7,356 bases of DNA from Pseudomonadota bacterium. GTDB taxonomy: Bacteria; Pseudomonadota; Gammaproteobacteria; Acidiferrobacterales; Acidiferrobacteraceae. Below, piece after piece: positions 6,901 to 7,356 of this stretch. The stretch's first letter is position 1. Every line of letters starts with the position of its first letter. Made by a program: the position numbers and the translations under genes. The notes beneath the pieces are model-generated. The model saw nothing but the letters and a program-made list of their open reading frames with translations. It was not told the origin of the DNA and made no database searches. The stretch is from NCBI GenBank assembly GCA_021797365.1, contig JAJZZU010000121.1:1-7356 (forward strand), read 5' to 3'.

Positions 6901-7356
6901 CGACCATGGTAAGCGCGAATCCGAGCGCGGGCGGGGATTCCTGGAATCCGACCAACGGGACCTATGTCGCAAATCCCGCGATCGCGGGTCTGCCGACCGG
7001 ATCGGCGATCACCGACAGCGCGCTGATCGTGAGCGGCGCGGTCATGCTGCCGGTCACGGTGCCGCCGACCAGCACGTCGGACCCCTGCGCCGAGCCCACG
7101 GCCTATCTCTATCTCTATCAGCTGGCCGATGGGACGTTCCCGACCGACACCTACCAGAACGCCCAGGGCAACTTCATCACCGGGCCCATCCTGGCGGGTG
7201 CGGGGACGGCCTTCACCCCGGCGCTTGCGATTTTCGATGGGGAGATGCGCATACAGGTCGCCTCCTCCCTGGGGGCCTTACCCCCTTCGGCGGGTACAGG
7301 CGGCACGGGCACCGGTTCCGGGGGCGGGGGCGGGGGCGGGAAACCGCCCCCGTTGC
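3915..7356 (+). CDS. pilY1: PilY1, pilus tip adhesin/mechanosensor with VWA and beta-propeller domains (3' end outside window)
   Basis: The frame runs for 1147 codons without a stop to the window end. PilY1 of Pseudomonas is of similar total length, so little is probably missing. Residues 1-37 form a Sec-type signal peptide with hydrophobic core AAVVCWLGWVAGL and cleavage near ACGA. A VWA-like domain starts at QVLIILDNSQGM (Asp52, Ser54, and Gly56 where Ser is usual). It continues after long inserts with MAGTLQDAL (Thr390) and VILITDGQP (Asp418), and ends near FQQAFAAILNSI (531-542). From about residue 660 comes the PilC/PilY1 propeller (PF05567-like): RTSDWYWG (677 on), PPVYVGPP (690s), VLFGDNDGFLYAVDA (723-736), FIGDQSSNVW (901-910), and the late DPCAEPTAYLYLYQLADG segment. 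The family's Asp-rich calcium loop looks shortened. Other mature cysteines are 94, 115, 221, 229, 408, 485, 493 and 1058. No Lys occurs between 473 and 1143. A Gly run and KPPPL end the visible part. No RGD motif is seen. Confidence 0.95.
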   Translation, partial: MDKLGRFMSAARAVMGAAVVCWLGWVAGLMPGVACGAILTAGQEPQVLIILDNSQGMAGNLQGAIMSGSGTVAANAGPLAPTAVPPLPWPSPVCYPVPSGYSPRSNANASNGDTCPSGSAPYTVSAGNGVLQDNSESMINIAEQSLLSEFNNPSNANAFQVGLMDYATAQSPTLYDTWVYYMSNNNTLNASGAVTQRGAFAYGNAVTSPSSADPISAYNPCYGVTSGGCAAIESVMGAGLKSSQYLYMNATSDNPEINDVLYSQGLPANILTYAGPQPDPPNYTLTQYEDQIVNNAPLWETYKRSTGGVTATAPTSAGYAPYSGEVWYGQRGKAYYAPPVTDAKKQGNLLISVGSFSSVLSAFNTDLAPEQFPPGASIVAGSEYAPMAGTLQDALKYFTSTTGPQPACAPKFVILITDGQPTMGLQGHVYPPLGSAAASMYGETQANDNAVNEAITAVQNLYNNNSNGVGSIKTYVLGIGPNINCPPSAGSSCPAEAQAGYSVLEQLATAGQGGSSSNPVLPYSAQSPAQFQQAFAAILNSIESQVYTANAGSSASVSASSLEYTVTSTPRLGEGDLVAWPIQANGLVGATPAWDIEGTLGSTVGTSQNISLRSTNLYSTGVPVAPATIGPITSLSGLNNTANASAFGTLPANLTVSDIINYTIDPSYNNGTYLGGRTSDWYWGMTASEPPVYVGPPGNGDLLIDPSYVTYSQNEQGREPIVLFGDNDGFLYAVDANTGALVWGWIPRVMLQQLQNYGTFWQNANMGGGARAVDAQDANGNWWTYIVGVAGQGTVQYALQLTNAPSGTSPTTTTAATLNAEAWEVDTANATEPNPGTTPVVFRPALSSGTAYMATVLTVTSGTTVTSTLVVTDIGTGASTSYALPFVATTQPYIDSGSNFFIGDQSSNVWEAPAFTAQGGLSNFASSATWTVLNNASSNTTVAGNFGTSATTSGGASALTAIGGAIYNGVEYLRLQSATRLTLLENGSNGWQPLWTTMVSANPSAGGDSWNPTNGTYVANPAIAGLPTGSAITDSALIVSGAVMLPVTVPPTSTSDPCAEPTAYLYLYQLADGTFPTDTYQNAQGNFITGPILAGAGTAFTPALAIFDGEMRIQVASSLGALPPSAGTGGTGTGSGGGGGGGKPPPL
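6486..6514 (+). repeat. Short tandem repeat in pilY1 (ACGGTCACGAG, 18-nt period)
   Basis: ACGGTCACGAG occurs at 6486-6496 and again at 6504-6514, encoding TVTSGT-TVTS. A related TATACGGTCACAAG lies near 5606, also coding YTVTS. This probably reflects beta-strand composition rather than a mobile or regulatory repeat. Confidence 0.5.
7320..7352 (+). other. G-quadruplex motif overlapping a GAAA-capped GC hairpin inside pilY1
   Basis: On the coding strand, three runs of five G (7320-7324, 7326-7330, 7332-7336) and one of three G (7338-7340) are separated by single C bases, a classic tight quadruplex pattern. The last part also forms a perfect 9-bp stem: CGGGGGCGG (7331-7339) pairs with CCGCCCCCG (7344-7352) around a GAAA tetraloop (7340-7343). 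The two structures are mutually exclusive. The region encodes a Gly run followed by KPPPL. No T-run follows before the window end, so an intrinsic terminator is not supported. Confidence 0.6.

Noticed and set aside
3915..7340. Many N-x-S/T sequons in PilY1, suggesting N-glycosylation
   Set aside because: The protein is simply rich in Asn, Ser and Thr. No glycosylation gene is in the window, so the count is explained by composition.

Overview
The window is part of a type IVa pilus (T4aP) locus read entirely from the + strand. It holds the 3' two-thirds of pilC (inner-membrane platform protein). A gap of about 190 bp follows, and then a tightly packed minor-pilin and tip-adhesin operon: fimT/fimU-like, pilV, pilW, pilX and pilY1. 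The last gene is still open at the window end. The gene order matches the fimU-pilVWXY1 cluster of Pseudomonas and other Gammaproteobacteria. The PilC and PilY1 sequences also look gammaproteobacterial. The DNA is GC-rich with G/C-biased third codon positions, which leaves long antisense open frames over pilY1. The secreted proteins are rich in Ser, Thr, Asn, Gln and Gly and very poor in lysine. That would suit a protein facing an acidic exterior, but this is only an inference, and no genus can be named from the sequence alone.

Layout: 3-704 pilC (5' end missing). 705-896 intergenic, with a 12-bp perfect palindrome, a second small dyad, a weak promoter candidate and a Shine-Dalgarno-like site. 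897-1613 fimT/GspH-type prepilin. 1598-2089 pilV, overlapping fimT by 16 nt. 2061-3248 pilW, overlapping pilV by 29 nt. 3251-3889 pilX, 2 nt after pilW. 3915 to the window end pilY1, preceded by AAGGGGG.

How they work together: PilC anchors the assembly and retraction ATPases and feeds pilin subunits into the growing fibre. FimT/U, PilV, PilW and PilX are thought to form the priming complex at the fibre tip, with PilX as the GspK-like capping subunit. PilY1 sits on that tip as adhesin and mechanosensor, using a von Willebrand A (VWA) domain and a C-terminal beta-propeller. The overlapping genes point to translational coupling and matched stoichiometry.

No wholly new system is visible. The points worth a second look are departures from the PilY1/FimT norm: an altered MIDAS motif, a shortened counterpart of the propeller calcium loop, a 669-residue lysine-free span, a G-quadruplex/GAAA-hairpin motif in the coding sequence near the end, a very long FimT leader, and a FimT C-terminus lacking the DNA-binding GRxR pattern.
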